In this document: one piece after another, positions 9,555 to 18,191 of the stretch
Numbering within the stretch: the first letter of the stretch is position 1
Layout of the letters: every line of letters begins with the position of its first letter
Source of the DNA: a virus
Reading direction: 5' to 3' (one strand)
Virus record (IMG/VR): IMGVR_UViG_3300035698_003663
Coordinates: 1 to 39,716 of that record
DNA length: 39,716 bases
Program-made: the position numbers and the translations under genes
Notes under the pieces: generated by a model
Databases searched by the model: none
What the model was told of the DNA's origin: nothing
What the model saw: only the letters and a program-made list of their open reading frames with translations

Positions 9555-10304
9555 TTACGCTAGTTGGTCTACGTATGACTGAACATTAAGAGCAACAGCA
9601 GAGCCAGTAACTTTATAGTCAACCGCTGAAGCAGCAGTAGCACTACAAGGGCATCTAAGCATTGTTCTCTCAACTACAGCAGCTACAGCGCCTGAAGCAA
9701 CAGCTTGGCTATCACCAGCCGCAGCAGAATCACCATTACGCAAATTTAACTCATCGTTAGGAGCGGTAGGTGTAAATGCGCATGCAAAGTTCACATCAGT
9801 AGCTTGAGCCGGAACCGAACCAGAAATATCAACAGCAGCATAAGCAGCAGAAGCACCAGCAGTAATATCTGAAGCAACAGAAGCTCTATACCACATTTCA
9901 CGATCACTACCCATACCACGTTGATCGAATAACAACCAATCAGCAGCACCATCAGTTAAGACAGAACCTACACGTCTCCACATATCATAACCGCGTGGCA
10001 GAGTTGGCTTATCATGGTCTAAAGATAGAATTCCAGCAGCATCTTTATATTTAGTAGAATCTCCGATTACATAAACAGCGTATAAACTGTCTAAAACAAT
10101 AACCGCTAAATCTACGCCACCAGCACCAACCACTCCGCCATCAACATCAACAGCAGCAGCTAATACGATATCATTTACATTAGTAGAATCACGAGCAGAA
10201 CCAGCAGCGATATTTATAATCGTATCAGGCGCAACCGCATCATTTGATAAATTTAAGCCGTTGACATATTTCAGCCCGGCATTGACTATAGGTACATTTG
10301 TCAT
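9555..10304 (-). CDS. Virion protein of unknown role following the coat gene
   Basis: With the start at 10304 the product is 249 aa, beginning MTNVPIVNAGLKYVNGLNLS. A longer reading begins at 10325, but a GGAG box sits 5 bases before the 10304 ATG, so I chose that. The body is Ala/Asp-rich and probably beta-structured. A central block reads DWLLFDQRGMGSDREMWYRA. Similar proteins occur beside podovirus coat genes. Decoration, fibre or spike are all possible. No catalytic motif is seen. Confidence 0.8.
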   Translation of the reverse strand: MTNVPIVNAGLKYVNGLNLSNDAVAPDTIINIAAGSARDSTNVNDIVLAAAVDVDGGVVGAGGVDLAVIVLDSLYAVYVIGDSTKYKDAAGILSLDHDKPTLPRGYDMWRRVGSVLTDGAADWLLFDQRGMGSDREMWYRASVASDITAGASAAYAAVDISGSVPAQATDVNFACAFTPTAPNDELNLRNGDSAAAGDSQAVASGAVAAVVERTMLRCPCSATAASAVDYKVTGSAVALNVQSYVDQLA

Positions 10305-10351
10305 ATTTTCTCCATAAAGGGGCATACGCCCCTAGAATTTTATTGATTAGA

Positions 10352-11593
10352 TTATAGTGGTAATGCAACCATCATTGCATATTCGTCTACAAGTGTAGAA
10401 CCCCATATGCAATCATGAACCATCGATCTTTGATTCTGACCGAACTGAGAACCATAGTACTGTCTTAATGACGCGCCAGAAGCAGCATCCATTAAGTTAC
10501 TTGTAGGGAATGGAACTTCTTCAGGTAATCTTGGCATAGCAAGATATAAAGGATTACCAGCTACTATCAAACCACAACGATGTGAAGGTAATACAGTAAT
10601 TTGCATGCCAACAGCTAGTGGTACATTTAAGTTCTGAGCTTTACCCGCAGCAGATTGTAAAGGCGGATTGAAAGTAATAGTTACTAAACCACCACCATCA
10701 GATGCAGCGTCAGCCGAAGCATTCATTTGGACAGGTGATTGAGAAACCTCATGACCAATAAATGTAAGGTAACGCATATTAGCTTGACCAGCTACGCCAT
10801 CACTAAATTGCAGCTTATCATATTGCTTAATAGCATCAACATCACCAGCACCAGCGCCAGAAAATGTGATAGCAGCTACAGCGCCAGCAGCATCAGGAGT
10901 AAATGCAGAAACTGTTAGTACAGTACCAGCAATACCTACACTTCCAGATGTGTGAGTTTTTAGTAAATTAGACTGATACCAGTCACATCTACTAAATGCG
11001 CCAACTTCCCAACTCATCATTTCCTTCTCGTTCCTAAGAGGTGTAAACTGGTTTAAGCCAGAGTTAACAATCGCAGGGAAAGTCAAATCAGACAAATAAC
11101 CTTTAGTGTTCTCTTTAGCAGCACCGTAGTTTCTGAAGAATGCTAGCGCGTTTCCAAGTTGAAGATACGAACTAACTGGAGTCACACCATCGCCGAAGAA
11201 TCTATAACAATTTGATTCAGCTAAGGAAGCAACGTTAGCCTCAATTTTAGCGCCAATTTCAGCAACAGCACTACGACCGAAGACATCCATATAATCGCGA
11301 ACATTGAAAATGAATTGCTGAGCAGTGAAATCATAAGCTGTAGAAGCTTGTTGATCTACTGTTAAGCTATGGACTCTTTGCACAGCAGATTGACTAGAAA
11401 TTACTAGTGAATTAGTTGTGTTGAATCTAGGTGGAAGATCGAAATTAACAGTCGTGCCAAGGTTAGCTGGTACTTGTCTGTCAAAGTCTTTATATTTTTT
11501 ATTAGCAGTTGCTAAAAAGCAATTACTATTCTGTAGTAACGCAAGACCCGCTTTATTATAAGTTGCGACGTCCTGTAAGGTATTATTAGCCAT
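10352..11593 (-). CDS. Major capsid (coat) protein, P22 gp5-like
   Basis: This 413-aa protein is close to P22 coat (430 aa). The N-terminus MANNTLQDVATYNKAGLALL, an early 'DRQVPANLGTTVNFDLPPRF' block, a middle Ig-like insertion region (residues of about 215-320, rich in GAAG and SDG turns) and the C-terminus (STLVDEYAMMVALPL) fit the P22 coat family. It sits immediately after the scaffold gene with a GGAGA box before the start, and would assemble the icosahedral shell around scaffold and portal. Confidence 0.85.
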   Translation of the reverse strand: MANNTLQDVATYNKAGLALLQNSNCFLATANKKYKDFDRQVPANLGTTVNFDLPPRFNTTNSLVISSQSAVQRVHSLTVDQQASTAYDFTAQQFIFNVRDYMDVFGRSAVAEIGAKIEANVASLAESNCYRFFGDGVTPVSSYLQLGNALAFFRNYGAAKENTKGYLSDLTFPAIVNSGLNQFTPLRNEKEMMSWEVGAFSRCDWYQSNLLKTHTSGSVGIAGTVLTVSAFTPDAAGAVAAITFSGAGAGDVDAIKQYDKLQFSDGVAGQANMRYLTFIGHEVSQSPVQMNASADAASDGGGLVTITFNPPLQSAAGKAQNLNVPLAVGMQITVLPSHRCGLIVAGNPLYLAMPRLPEEVPFPTSNLMDAASGASLRQYYGSQFGQNQRSMVHDCIWGSTLVDEYAMMVALPL

Positions 11594-11656
11594 TATTTAA
11601 CTCTCCATGTTATAAGTGAACACAGGGGTAACGGCTAACAAGACTAGATATGAATG

Positions 11657-12370
11657 CTACCCCCTAAGCCAAGGCATAGATCTCAAATCGTTGACAGACT
11701 GCTCACCATTACTTCCTGAAACTCTTGAAGGATTTAGGCGGTCGAGCGGAGGTTCGGATTCAAAATTCCCAGCACTGGCAACAGCTTCCTTGTTTAGGGA
11801 AATCGATTGCGCTAATGACTGTAATTCTTGAAGTGCCATCTCTGGAGCCTCTTTTGCTAGTACACTAATAGCAGCTAATTTCGTTGGGTTTTTAGCCAAA
11901 TCGTAAATAACTGAACCACCATTTTCTAAACCCGATACTAAGTAAACCAATTGTGGAAACTTGCTAGCGTCAAATTTAGCTGTAATAGCGTCAAAGTCTT
12001 CATAGGAACCACGGGCTGCATCAACTTTGGAAAGGTAACTATTTGCAACGCCAGACATTTCGGTTTCGAATTGCTTTTGCTGCATCTCAGCGTTGATTCT
12101 TTCCTGCACTTGCTGGTAGATAGCGTCCGCATCGACTTCACGACTAACATTTTCATTCTGTGCAGCTTGCTGCATAGGAATCTGTTTAGCCTGTTCCATC
12201 TTCTGCTGATACTCTTGCTCTACTTCCCTTCGTGCCTTAACTGATGCATTTTCCTTCTCACGTTGCACAATCTTATTGACCTGGTCTTGTGTCAGCATTT
12301 TCTCAGCTGGCGGTTCGACTGGTACTTGTTCTTGTGCTAATGATTGCTCTAGTGCTTCCTGCTCTTGCAT
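11657..12370 (-). CDS. Scaffolding protein
   Basis: This 237-aa protein begins MQEQEALEQSLAQEQVPVEP. It is strongly acidic and Gln/Glu-rich, with a predicted long helix or coiled coil at residues 30-110 (NKIVQREKENASVKARREVE) and a flexible end finishing NDLRSMPWLRG. Size, composition and its place directly before the coat gene match podovirus scaffolding proteins such as P22 gp8 (303 aa). It would direct procapsid assembly and leave before or during packaging. An AAAGGGA box precedes the ATG. Confidence 0.8.
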   Translation of the reverse strand: MQEQEALEQSLAQEQVPVEPPAEKMLTQDQVNKIVQREKENASVKARREVEQEYQQKMEQAKQIPMQQAAQNENVSREVDADAIYQQVQERINAEMQQKQFETEMSGVANSYLSKVDAARGSYEDFDAITAKFDASKFPQLVYLVSGLENGGSVIYDLAKNPTKLAAISVLAKEAPEMALQELQSLAQSISLNKEAVASAGNFESEPPLDRLNPSRVSGSNGEQSVNDLRSMPWLRG

Positions 12371-12436
12371 TATAAATCCCTTTATTGTTCCATTTAACCC
12401 GTGTGAACGCGGTGATAGCCTCGTATCGATGAGTGT

Positions 12437-12459
12437 CGTTAGCTAAGTCCGTTAGCTAA
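12437..12459. repeat. Tandem CGTTAGCTAA repeats with palindromic cores
   Basis: CGTTAGCTAA occurs at 12437-12446 and again at 12450-12459, with a period of 13 bp. Each copy contains the perfect palindrome TTAGCTAA. They lie in the leader between the candidate promoter and the scaffold start. Paired palindromes suggest a protein-binding site or an RNA control element. No function is known to me. Confidence 0.5.
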
Positions 12460-12512
12460 AACGTAATAACCGGTTGTTTATAGTGTTCCGTACACATTGT
12501 AAATCTATCTAA

Positions 12513-12541
12513 ATTATATACGAACGTTTGGGCATGCACAA
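12513..12541 (-). promoter_or_regulatory. Candidate promoter for scaffold and coat genes
   Basis: On the minus strand a perfect TATAAT (12513-12518) lies 17 bp from TTGTGC (12536-12541). The -35 shares only TTG with consensus, so this is a moderate candidate. It would give a leader of about 140 nt for the scaffold and coat mRNA and could raise capsid expression over the upstream packaging genes. Confidence 0.35.
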
Positions 12542-12693
12542 GTTATGGGCGAACATTTGTTCACTGATGGTTGATTTATGTGGAATTTTAAGGTAGTAGG
12601 GGTAGCTAGGTAAAGTCGCCATCCTTGGCAACGAGCGTAACCCCTATCGGTAGTATAATACACCGACAAGGTATTACAAATTAGCAGGTCAAC

Positions 12694-12870
12694 TTATCCA
12701 GCTAAGTCTAAAAGATGATCTAGCTCAATAATTGCACCTTGAGTATTAGCAATCTCTTTCTTAACATCTTTAAGTCGCTCTTTTAAATCTCCATGGCTTG
12801 ATTCGCTATGTTCAAGAGTCTCTAATAAATCCGAACGTCTGGCTGTTAACTTTTCTAGTGTTAAACTCAT
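12694..12870 (-). CDS. Small coiled-coil protein (58 aa)
   Basis: The frame begins MSLTLEKLTARRSDLLETLE and ends HLLDLAG. It is almost entirely charged heptad-like helix, so a coiled coil is likely. The start is supported by AAGGA 8 bases upstream. Short coiled-coil proteins between portal and scaffold genes are frequent in podoviruses and often described as hypothetical. A role in DNA or portal assembly cannot be told from sequence. Confidence 0.7.
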   Translation of the reverse strand: MSLTLEKLTARRSDLLETLEHSESSHGDLKERLKDVKKEIANTQGAIIELDHLLDLAG

Positions 12871-12918
12871 GGTTCTTTCCTTGATATTGTTAATTACATA
12901 ATAATAATACGTTTATAA

Positions 12919-13122
12919 TTAACTATTGCAAGTACGGTACTTTCGTCTCATGATATTGAAATCCCTATGGACTCTAACGGACTTCCTGGGACAATAATAA
13001 AATACTGCTTCAAAATTACGATCCATTAAATCTGAAACTGTCGCCCTGTCATGAGGCTCTAATTTATATTCAAGGCTAGAAACTTTGACGTAGTGTTCTT
13101 TTTCTTGAGACTTAAACCGCAT
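12919..13122 (-). CDS. Hypothetical basic protein (67 aa)
   Basis: The frame could open at 13206, but the ATG at 13122 has a GGGGG box 7 bases upstream and overlaps the previous gene by only 11 bases, so I chose it. The product begins MRFKSQEKEHYVKVSSLEYK and ends in a basic tail (HRDFNIMRRKYRTCNS). The compact mixed alpha/beta fold and basic end suggest nucleic-acid contact, but no family is recognised. Confidence 0.6.
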   Translation of the reverse strand: MRFKSQEKEHYVKVSSLEYKLEPHDRATVSDLMDRNFEAVFYYCPRKSVRVHRDFNIMRRKYRTCNS

Positions 13123-13309
13123 AATCAACCCCCTTGGCATTACCTTGTATAAGCCTTGTCGCCTTGCATGATTTACACACTCTGTAACTATTACCAAACG
13201 CATCATAGTTATGTAAGAATTTAGTGTTTCTCGAATCGCATTCTTTGCATGTAGGATCTAAATCCAAAGCTAGAATCTTATCCATTGTCATCGTTACAAT
13301 ATTTTGCAC
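13112..13309 (-). CDS. Small zinc-ribbon protein (65 aa)
   Basis: The start codon is GTG, 3 bases after the portal stop, with AAGGA inside the last portal codons. ATGs at 13291 and 13285 are alternatives. The product has CKECDSR then, about 20 residues on, CKSCKA: two CxxC knuckles forming a zinc ribbon. It is translationally coupled to the portal gene. The molecular role is unknown. Confidence 0.65.
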   Translation of the reverse strand: MQNIVTMTMDKILALDLDPTCKECDSRNTKFLHNYDAFGNSYRVCKSCKATRLIQGNAKGVDYAV

Positions 13310-13312
13310 CTA

Positions 13313-15472
13313 TTATTCCTTATCGGTTGGTTTATTAGCCTGCTCTACTTCATGTAAGTGTTTAGCTACATCAAGTTGGGCGGTAACTGCTGTCCGGGCA
13401 TTCTCAGCATCTACTTTGGCCATTGTGATTTCTTGATCTACATCTTCAGCTCTGATTTTACTCAGAATTTCTAGGAAGTTGGTATCAGCGTCACGCTCTT
13501 TAAGCGCTAGATTAGCCTGATCGACTTTAACTTTCTCTTGTAACTTCAAGAATTCTATTTCTTCCTTAGCTGGAGCATTTAACTGCTTCTCGCCTAGCGC
13601 AAGTGATACTTCGGCTTGCTTAGCAGAAACCTGCATTTGTTGCTGTGCCATTTGAGCCTCTTGTTGTTGCATCTGATTGCCCTGCTCAGCTTTTTGTTGT
13701 AGCTCAGCTTCAAATTTCGCAGCCTCTTCTTGTAGCTCTTCGATACCCCGAATATCTATGTTATCGAGTAGAATTTGCAAGCCGTGCTGATTGATGAACT
13801 GTGCAAAAATCTCTGAACTGCCCATTAAGCTTAAAATAGTCTGAAGTGCGACCTCTTTTTGTACCGCAAAGTTTGTGCCTACTTCAACTTTAATGTCTAA
13901 TGTATTTGCGTCATAGTCCATATATAGACTTTCTGGATTGGACTTGTTGTTAATCTCTACATATTCACGTTTACCAGTGGCTTTCAATACTGGTAGGCTT
14001 CTAGGTGTACGGTAGTATTTAGGTATTAAATCAACAATCATCTCAGCTGCACGATTAATACCTTTGATGAACCCAACAATATAAGGCATACTTGCAGCGT
14101 TGCTTTGCATTTGATTAGCTACAACTGCTTTGCCTGATAAATCTGCCCTGCTAACCTGTGAATTATCGAAGCTACCAAGAATGGCCACTGTCATTTCATC
14201 GCTTAACCTGAAAGTTTCAGCTATCTGTGGTGGTATTGGTGTGCGTTGTATTTCCCTTGGTGGTGGCAGTATTACATCTGGATTGTTCTCATCTTGAAAG
14301 TGATTGTAAACTAAAACATCAGCCTTCTGCACATTTCGATAAGCTGTCTCGTACTCTTCTGGTATTGCTTCATGAGCAACGACAAATTTGTGCTGAACAA
14401 GATTCTCTAACTCATTTGCTAAGCAGTTACCTGAAAAGTCTTTGAGCTTTTGAACACCTAATGCGTTATAAACATAAGGGCGTGTAAACTGCTCAGATGT
14501 TCCTGATTCTGTCAGCTGTACGCTATTACCATCTACAAATATTATAGGTAAATGCTTATAGTTAGTGTTTTGCACATCTAATACAGCATTTTCGCAGATT
14601 CTAAAACGAACAATTGATTCAATATTAGTCCAACGTGGTTTCCCCATCGGTTGTGGGGGTTGAGCCATAATACCTTTCTCTACCCAATCAACCAGCATCT
14701 TTTCATATTCTTTTTCAGTGACAGTATGACCGTTCGTAAGCTTCATTATCTTAGCGCGTTTAATCTGCTTCTCGAAGAAATCACACACCAATATTATATC
14801 TTCATCTGCGTTGCGATATGACCAATCAAAATCACCAACAGATTTAGTGTATTTTAAGCCCTCAGCTGAGCCTTTGCCGAACTCTTCTTCAAATTGTATT
14901 CTAGTCATTGGATATAACTCAAAGCAATAACGCCCATCACCCTTATGACTTGTGGTTGCCAAAGGGTCATAACCAGTTAAGCAAGGATCAAATACACGCT
15001 CTAGCTTAATTTTCTGCTCAAAAGACATTTCATTAATATAGTCAGTTGATATACGAAGACCACTAAAACCACCTGCAAGTAAATCTGTGTAAATGTTATA
15101 CTCTAACATATCATTTGAGCCATCAAAGAAGATACTTCTTAAATGAGCTTCAACAACTTTCATGGTTTCAGTAAATTTTGGGGTTAACATTCGTAATGGC
15201 ACACCGTCCGCTGCCCTTACGTTTAACCCTGGTTGCTGCTTGCTAAACTCTCCACGTAGCTTAGATATGAAACTCTCTAATACATTGAACTCTAATGTGG
15301 GTTTATTAATCTCTTGTAAGGTAGCTATTTCTTCATCAGTCATTGTACTTTTAAAGACAAAACGCATAAACTTCCTATAACGCTCAATATTGCCCTTAAA
15401 ATACCTGTGCCAATCTTCTACTTTACCCTTTAATTCTTCTAATCTCTCAGTATGTTTGCTCGCTATTGCCAT
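13313..15472 (-). CDS. Portal protein, P22 gp1-like
   Basis: The product is 719 aa from the ATG at 15472, beginning MAIASKHTERLEELKGKVED. A TTG start 18 bases upstream is possible but has no ribosome-binding site. The length matches P22 portal (725 aa). Recognisable blocks are FVFKSTMTDEEIATLQ, 'NKPTLEFNVLESFISKLRGE', 'GGFSGLRISTDY' and 'SQVSRADLSGKAVVANQ'. The C-terminal about 120 residues are a Gln/Glu/Ala-rich helix corresponding to the portal barrel region. Portal forms the dodecameric DNA channel. It overlaps the large terminase gene by 26 bases. Confidence 0.88.
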   Translation of the reverse strand: MAIASKHTERLEELKGKVEDWHRYFKGNIERYRKFMRFVFKSTMTDEEIATLQEINKPTLEFNVLESFISKLRGEFSKQQPGLNVRAADGVPLRMLTPKFTETMKVVEAHLRSIFFDGSNDMLEYNIYTDLLAGGFSGLRISTDYINEMSFEQKIKLERVFDPCLTGYDPLATTSHKGDGRYCFELYPMTRIQFEEEFGKGSAEGLKYTKSVGDFDWSYRNADEDIILVCDFFEKQIKRAKIMKLTNGHTVTEKEYEKMLVDWVEKGIMAQPPQPMGKPRWTNIESIVRFRICENAVLDVQNTNYKHLPIIFVDGNSVQLTESGTSEQFTRPYVYNALGVQKLKDFSGNCLANELENLVQHKFVVAHEAIPEEYETAYRNVQKADVLVYNHFQDENNPDVILPPPREIQRTPIPPQIAETFRLSDEMTVAILGSFDNSQVSRADLSGKAVVANQMQSNAASMPYIVGFIKGINRAAEMIVDLIPKYYRTPRSLPVLKATGKREYVEINNKSNPESLYMDYDANTLDIKVEVGTNFAVQKEVALQTILSLMGSSEIFAQFINQHGLQILLDNIDIRGIEELQEEAAKFEAELQQKAEQGNQMQQQEAQMAQQQMQVSAKQAEVSLALGEKQLNAPAKEEIEFLKLQEKVKVDQANLALKERDADTNFLEILSKIRAEDVDQEITMAKVDAENARTAVTAQLDVAKHLHEVEQANKPTDKE

Positions 15473-17000
15473 GTCTATGCTTCCCTGCAATGATTTTTGA
15501 CTCGATTCCTTGAGTCATCTTGTTGAGAAAGGTCGATTTGTTGTTGCTTCGCCTTTCTAAAGAATATACCGTTTTATCTATTAGAGCTAACCGTACAGCG
15601 TCAGCTAATGTATCTGCTATATCGTCAAATCTATGACTTCCATTGGCTGTTATTTTACTAACATGAGCCAAGCACATGGGCATATGTAACGCCCCTTCAG
15701 TATATGATACACGCTTACTAGCTATTATAGACTGTATATCCAAAAATCTCTGAGTCTTAGAGCCTGACGCCCTGCTTCGCTCAATCTTTCTAATACTAAT
15801 TCCACGCATTGACTCTAATGTACTAACTAATGTGACGCCTGTTGATTTCTTTTCAATCGCAGCTATAAAAGGTGGCACTTTATGTCTATTACATTCAGCA
15901 TAAAAATCTAAGAACACGCCTTCTAATTCTCTTGGCTGCACTCTAACCTCTAAACAATCTAACCAGTGAATACCTAACTCGCCAGTCGGTTTGTCATTAA
16001 CTTTAATGTCATATAATCCCCAGAATGAGAACACACTGGCGTCATTGTAGGTTTTGTCGGTTTCAGCTGTATCACAAGTGATGTATGTTGCTAATATCTC
16101 TGGCTCCATATCCATTTCATAGAACCATTCAGTCTTAAAAATACCTGCGCTGCTAGCTACAGGGTCTTGTTGATACTGTGAAGCAAATACATAAGGATCA
16201 TGTTCAGCCTTATTAAGTAACATCTTCTTAGGGAAAGCTTCAGGATAAAGAGCGTTACCCATCTCATCAATCGCTTTAAGTGTGATGTTATCCCAGTTAT
16301 AGCCGTCTTTACCTTCAATTAAGTAATTCGCTAAATCATCTTCATGCACCCTTTGACCAATATGGATAAATGGAACGTTAACGCCCCTAGCACGCTGTTG
16401 TATAGTCTCTCGGTAGTTTTCTATTACGCCTTCCCTAATGGTATCACTATGCGCCTCATCTATTTTGTGCATATCATCCATAACAACCGCACCACTAAAA
16501 CGATCAAGAGCAGGCAGACCGGCGTCAACTCCAACCACAGCGCCTGCGCTCCCAAAGGCTGCGACTTGTCCACCCGCTGTGGTTTGAAAGAATTCTTTGG
16601 CTTTTGAGTCATGGCGTATCGCTATACCGAATAGGAATTTATATTGTGGTAAACTTATTAGTCGCTTAAGTGTCTCGGTGTGCTTAGCTGCTAATGATTT
16701 AGAATAACTGATGTACATAAACCTTGAATCTGGATAGTTGGCCATTGCCCAAGCTATCCACATAATACACAAGGTCGACTTGCCATGTCCGGGCGGAACA
16801 GCAATTATTAATCTTTGGTCTTCTAATTCTAGCCTAAAAGCTTGGGTTAATGCTCGAGAGATTGTAATAACATGTGGTTCCCTGCATATCGGGCTAGGCA
16901 TAATGAAGTCGCGCCCAGTTAAGAGCGGATAAAACATTGTTGTAAACTCAATTAATGAGCCTTTGAGCTTTAAAGCTAATACTTCTGTTTCTTCATCCAT
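15447..17000 (-). CDS. terL: Large terminase subunit (ATPase and nuclease)
   Basis: The product is 517 aa from the ATG at 17000, which has AAGGA upstream. An in-frame ATG at 17021 would add seven residues. Walker A is VPPGHGKST (about 68-76) and Walker B VVMDDMH (about 172-178). The RNase H-like nuclease has acidic residues in ITCDTAETDK (Asp 310), AAIEKKSTG (Glu 383) and RFDDIADTLADA (Asp 459/460/463). It cuts and translocates DNA into procapsids. It is separated from the small subunit by about 2 kb of small genes, unusual for this gene order. Confidence 0.92.
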   Translation of the reverse strand: MDEETEVLALKLKGSLIEFTTMFYPLLTGRDFIMPSPICREPHVITISRALTQAFRLELEDQRLIIAVPPGHGKSTLCIMWIAWAMANYPDSRFMYISYSKSLAAKHTETLKRLISLPQYKFLFGIAIRHDSKAKEFFQTTAGGQVAAFGSAGAVVGVDAGLPALDRFSGAVVMDDMHKIDEAHSDTIREGVIENYRETIQQRARGVNVPFIHIGQRVHEDDLANYLIEGKDGYNWDNITLKAIDEMGNALYPEAFPKKMLLNKAEHDPYVFASQYQQDPVASSAGIFKTEWFYEMDMEPEILATYITCDTAETDKTYNDASVFSFWGLYDIKVNDKPTGELGIHWLDCLEVRVQPRELEGVFLDFYAECNRHKVPPFIAAIEKKSTGVTLVSTLESMRGISIRKIERSRASGSKTQRFLDIQSIIASKRVSYTEGALHMPMCLAHVSKITANGSHRFDDIADTLADAVRLALIDKTVYSLERRSNNKSTFLNKMTQGIESKIIAGKHRHGNSEQTY

Positions 17001-17033
17001 TATATGTCCATCCTTGGGCATTAAATCGACACG

Positions 17034-17183
17034 TTATTTAGTTATGTAGTTGTCATCAACATATAGTAGTAATCGCTGGAATCTAACCAGAAGACAGTTT
17101 ACACGCCAACTTTCGTCCAGGTCTGCGACTGTCTGCAATATAGCTGTTATAAAATCTAAGTCCGCACGATTGTTATTGTCCAT
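17034..17183 (-). CDS. Hypothetical small protein (49 aa)
   Basis: The frame begins MDNNNRADLDFITAILQTVA and ends DDNYITK. The start overlaps the previous gene by 11 bases, with AAGGA 8 bases before the ATG. It is acidic and helical, with no recognised domain. It was too short for a standard ORF cutoff but fits the tight gene packing. Confidence 0.55.
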   Translation of the reverse strand: MDNNNRADLDFITAILQTVADLDESWRVNCLLVRFQRLLLYVDDNYITK

Positions 17184-17400
17184 CTTTAATATCCTTAATA
17201 TCTTTAAGACTTATATAACTTTCTAGACCTAGATTAAGAGTGTAATTATTTATGTCCTGTAAGAACCTGACAGCTGAATTAAAAGAATCATCCGTTGATT
17301 CAGAATTGCAAATAATCCTTTCCATTGATTCAATATATCTAAGTGTTGCTTTAGTGGTCGAACATATGTAATCAACCTCAAACTCTCTGCTATCTTTCAT
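17173..17400 (-). CDS. Hypothetical protein (75 aa)
   Basis: The product begins MKDSREFEVDYICSTTKATL and is helical and acidic, ending with a repetitive KDIKDIKDGQ. The ATG overlaps the previous stop as ATGA, and an AAGGGG box lies upstream. I recognise no family. It is coupled to the arm-binding-domain gene before it. Confidence 0.65.
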   Translation of the reverse strand: MKDSREFEVDYICSTTKATLRYIESMERIICNSESTDDSFNSAVRFLQDINNYTLNLGLESYISLKDIKDIKDGQ

Positions 17401-17813
17401 GATTTAACCCCTTTGTTCCTAAGACTTCCTAGCATGCACTTCAAATCATCTATAGCTTTCTTGGTTAAAGATTTCCTGGAGTACTTTAAATACCAATCAT
17501 TTATGGTAAAAGAAATCGCTACCTCTTGGTCGGGAGATAGCAAAGGTTCTCCGTGTTCCATTGGATCTAATCCAATTTTAACAAGCCTCTTTAATCTCTT
17601 ATGTTCTCTGCGCGCAGTTACGATTGATATCAAATCACAAGAGCCTATATGCTTCTTGCGTAGACTCTTAGAGCCTGGCATTCTATAACAATAAACCCAT
17701 GTCCTACATCCACTAGGGCGTACTCTGACATATAAGTTACCACCATCAGTTACCTTATATTCACGCTCTCTAGGCTCAAGGTCATTAACCATTGCTGCCG
17801 TTAGTTTACTCAT
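17397..17813 (-). CDS. Orphan integrase arm-binding domain (DUF4102-like)
   Basis: This 138-aa protein begins MSKLTAAMVNDLEPREREYK. The pattern 'YKVTDGGNLYVRVRPSGCRT', a basic strand and 'ARREHKRLKRLVKIGLDP' match the N-terminal arm-type DNA-binding domain (DUF4102 / Arm-DNA-bind_3) of P4-type tyrosine integrases. A full integrase is about 400 aa. Here the frame stops soon after entry to the core-binding region, and no catalytic RHRY domain follows in any frame nearby. It may be a decayed integrase or a reused DNA-binding protein. The frame is intact, with a good ribosome-binding site (AGG, 7 bases). Confidence 0.75.
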   Translation of the reverse strand: MSKLTAAMVNDLEPREREYKVTDGGNLYVRVRPSGCRTWVYCYRMPGSKSLRKKHIGSCDLISIVTARREHKRLKRLVKIGLDPMEHGEPLLSPDQEVAISFTINDWYLKYSRKSLTKKAIDDLKCMLGSLRNKGVKS

Positions 17814-17820
17814 GAATCAC

Positions 17821-18027
17821 CTACCTCTCAGACAACTTATTAAGTTTCAGGCTCATCTCAGCCACTATATTAGTCATACTAACTCGATACCTAGAGTCAC
17901 TCTGGGCATTCATCTCTGCAATACGCTGGTTAGCACTAACTTTAACGCCTAACTCATGTATATCACGTATCAGCCTAGCAATCATTATGCCTTGGCATGC
18001 CACGCATAGCAGTAGAACATATATCAT
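17821..18027 (-). CDS. Small membrane protein with coiled-coil tail (68 aa)
   Basis: The N-terminal segment MIYVLLLCVACQGIMIARLI is a membrane anchor. The rest is helical and polar. The ATG overlaps the previous stop (ATGA), with AGAGG upstream. One anchor plus a helical soluble part resembles inner-membrane spanin subunits, but it lies among packaging genes rather than lysis genes, so no function is assigned. Confidence 0.6.
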   Translation of the reverse strand: MIYVLLLCVACQGIMIARLIRDIHELGVKVSANQRIAEMNAQSDSRYRVSMTNIVAEMSLKLNKLSER

Positions 18028-18191
18028 AACTGCCTCTTAACCTTTGTAATTGTGTAAGTCTGACCTTTAAGGGTTACAGTTACACTAGTAATACCTAAGT
18101 CACCCATAGTATCTAACGCTTGACGAAGTTTCATTGCGTCAATGTCACTGTCTAATATCTCTCTTAAGGTGTCAGACATTTTAGCTTTCAT
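18024..18191 (-). CDS. Hypothetical small protein (55 aa)
   Basis: The frame begins MKAKMSDTLREILDSDIDAM and ends KGQTYTITKVKRQL. It overlaps genes on both sides by ATGA. A start four codons later (MSDTLRE) is possible. It has an alpha-helical first half and a beta, basic end. No family is recognised. Confidence 0.6.
   Translation of the reverse strand: MKAKMSDTLREILDSDIDAMKLRQALDTMGDLGITSVTVTLKGQTYTITKVKRQL

Larger units (their letters stand above)
12371..12693. other. Long leader / intergenic region before scaffold gene
   Basis: This 323-bp stretch lacks a convincing gene. It contains a candidate minus-strand promoter (12513-12541), two 13-bp-spaced copies of CGTTAGCTAA (12437-12459), a GAAC-attt-GTTC palindrome (12551-12562) and a 7-bp inverted repeat, TAGGGGT at 12597-12603 with ACCCCTA at 12640-12646, enclosing a smaller GCCA/TGGC hairpin. 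It separates the portal-side genes from scaffold and coat and is the largest gap in the late operon, so it probably regulates capsid gene expression. Confidence 0.5.

Noticed and set aside
12509-12622. A 37-codon minus-strand frame starting MATLPSYPYYLKIPHKS, with a start context (TGCCAAGGATGGCG) like that of the VRR-NUC gene
   Set aside because: The AAGG touches the ATG, which is too close for a ribosome-binding site, and the frame crosses the candidate promoter. The protein is not recognisable. I treat the interval as leader DNA.
17397-17813. A nearby attP site for the integrase-like gene
   Set aside because: No tRNA-like sequence or clear core repeat lies close to the gene, and without a host genome an attachment site cannot be defined.
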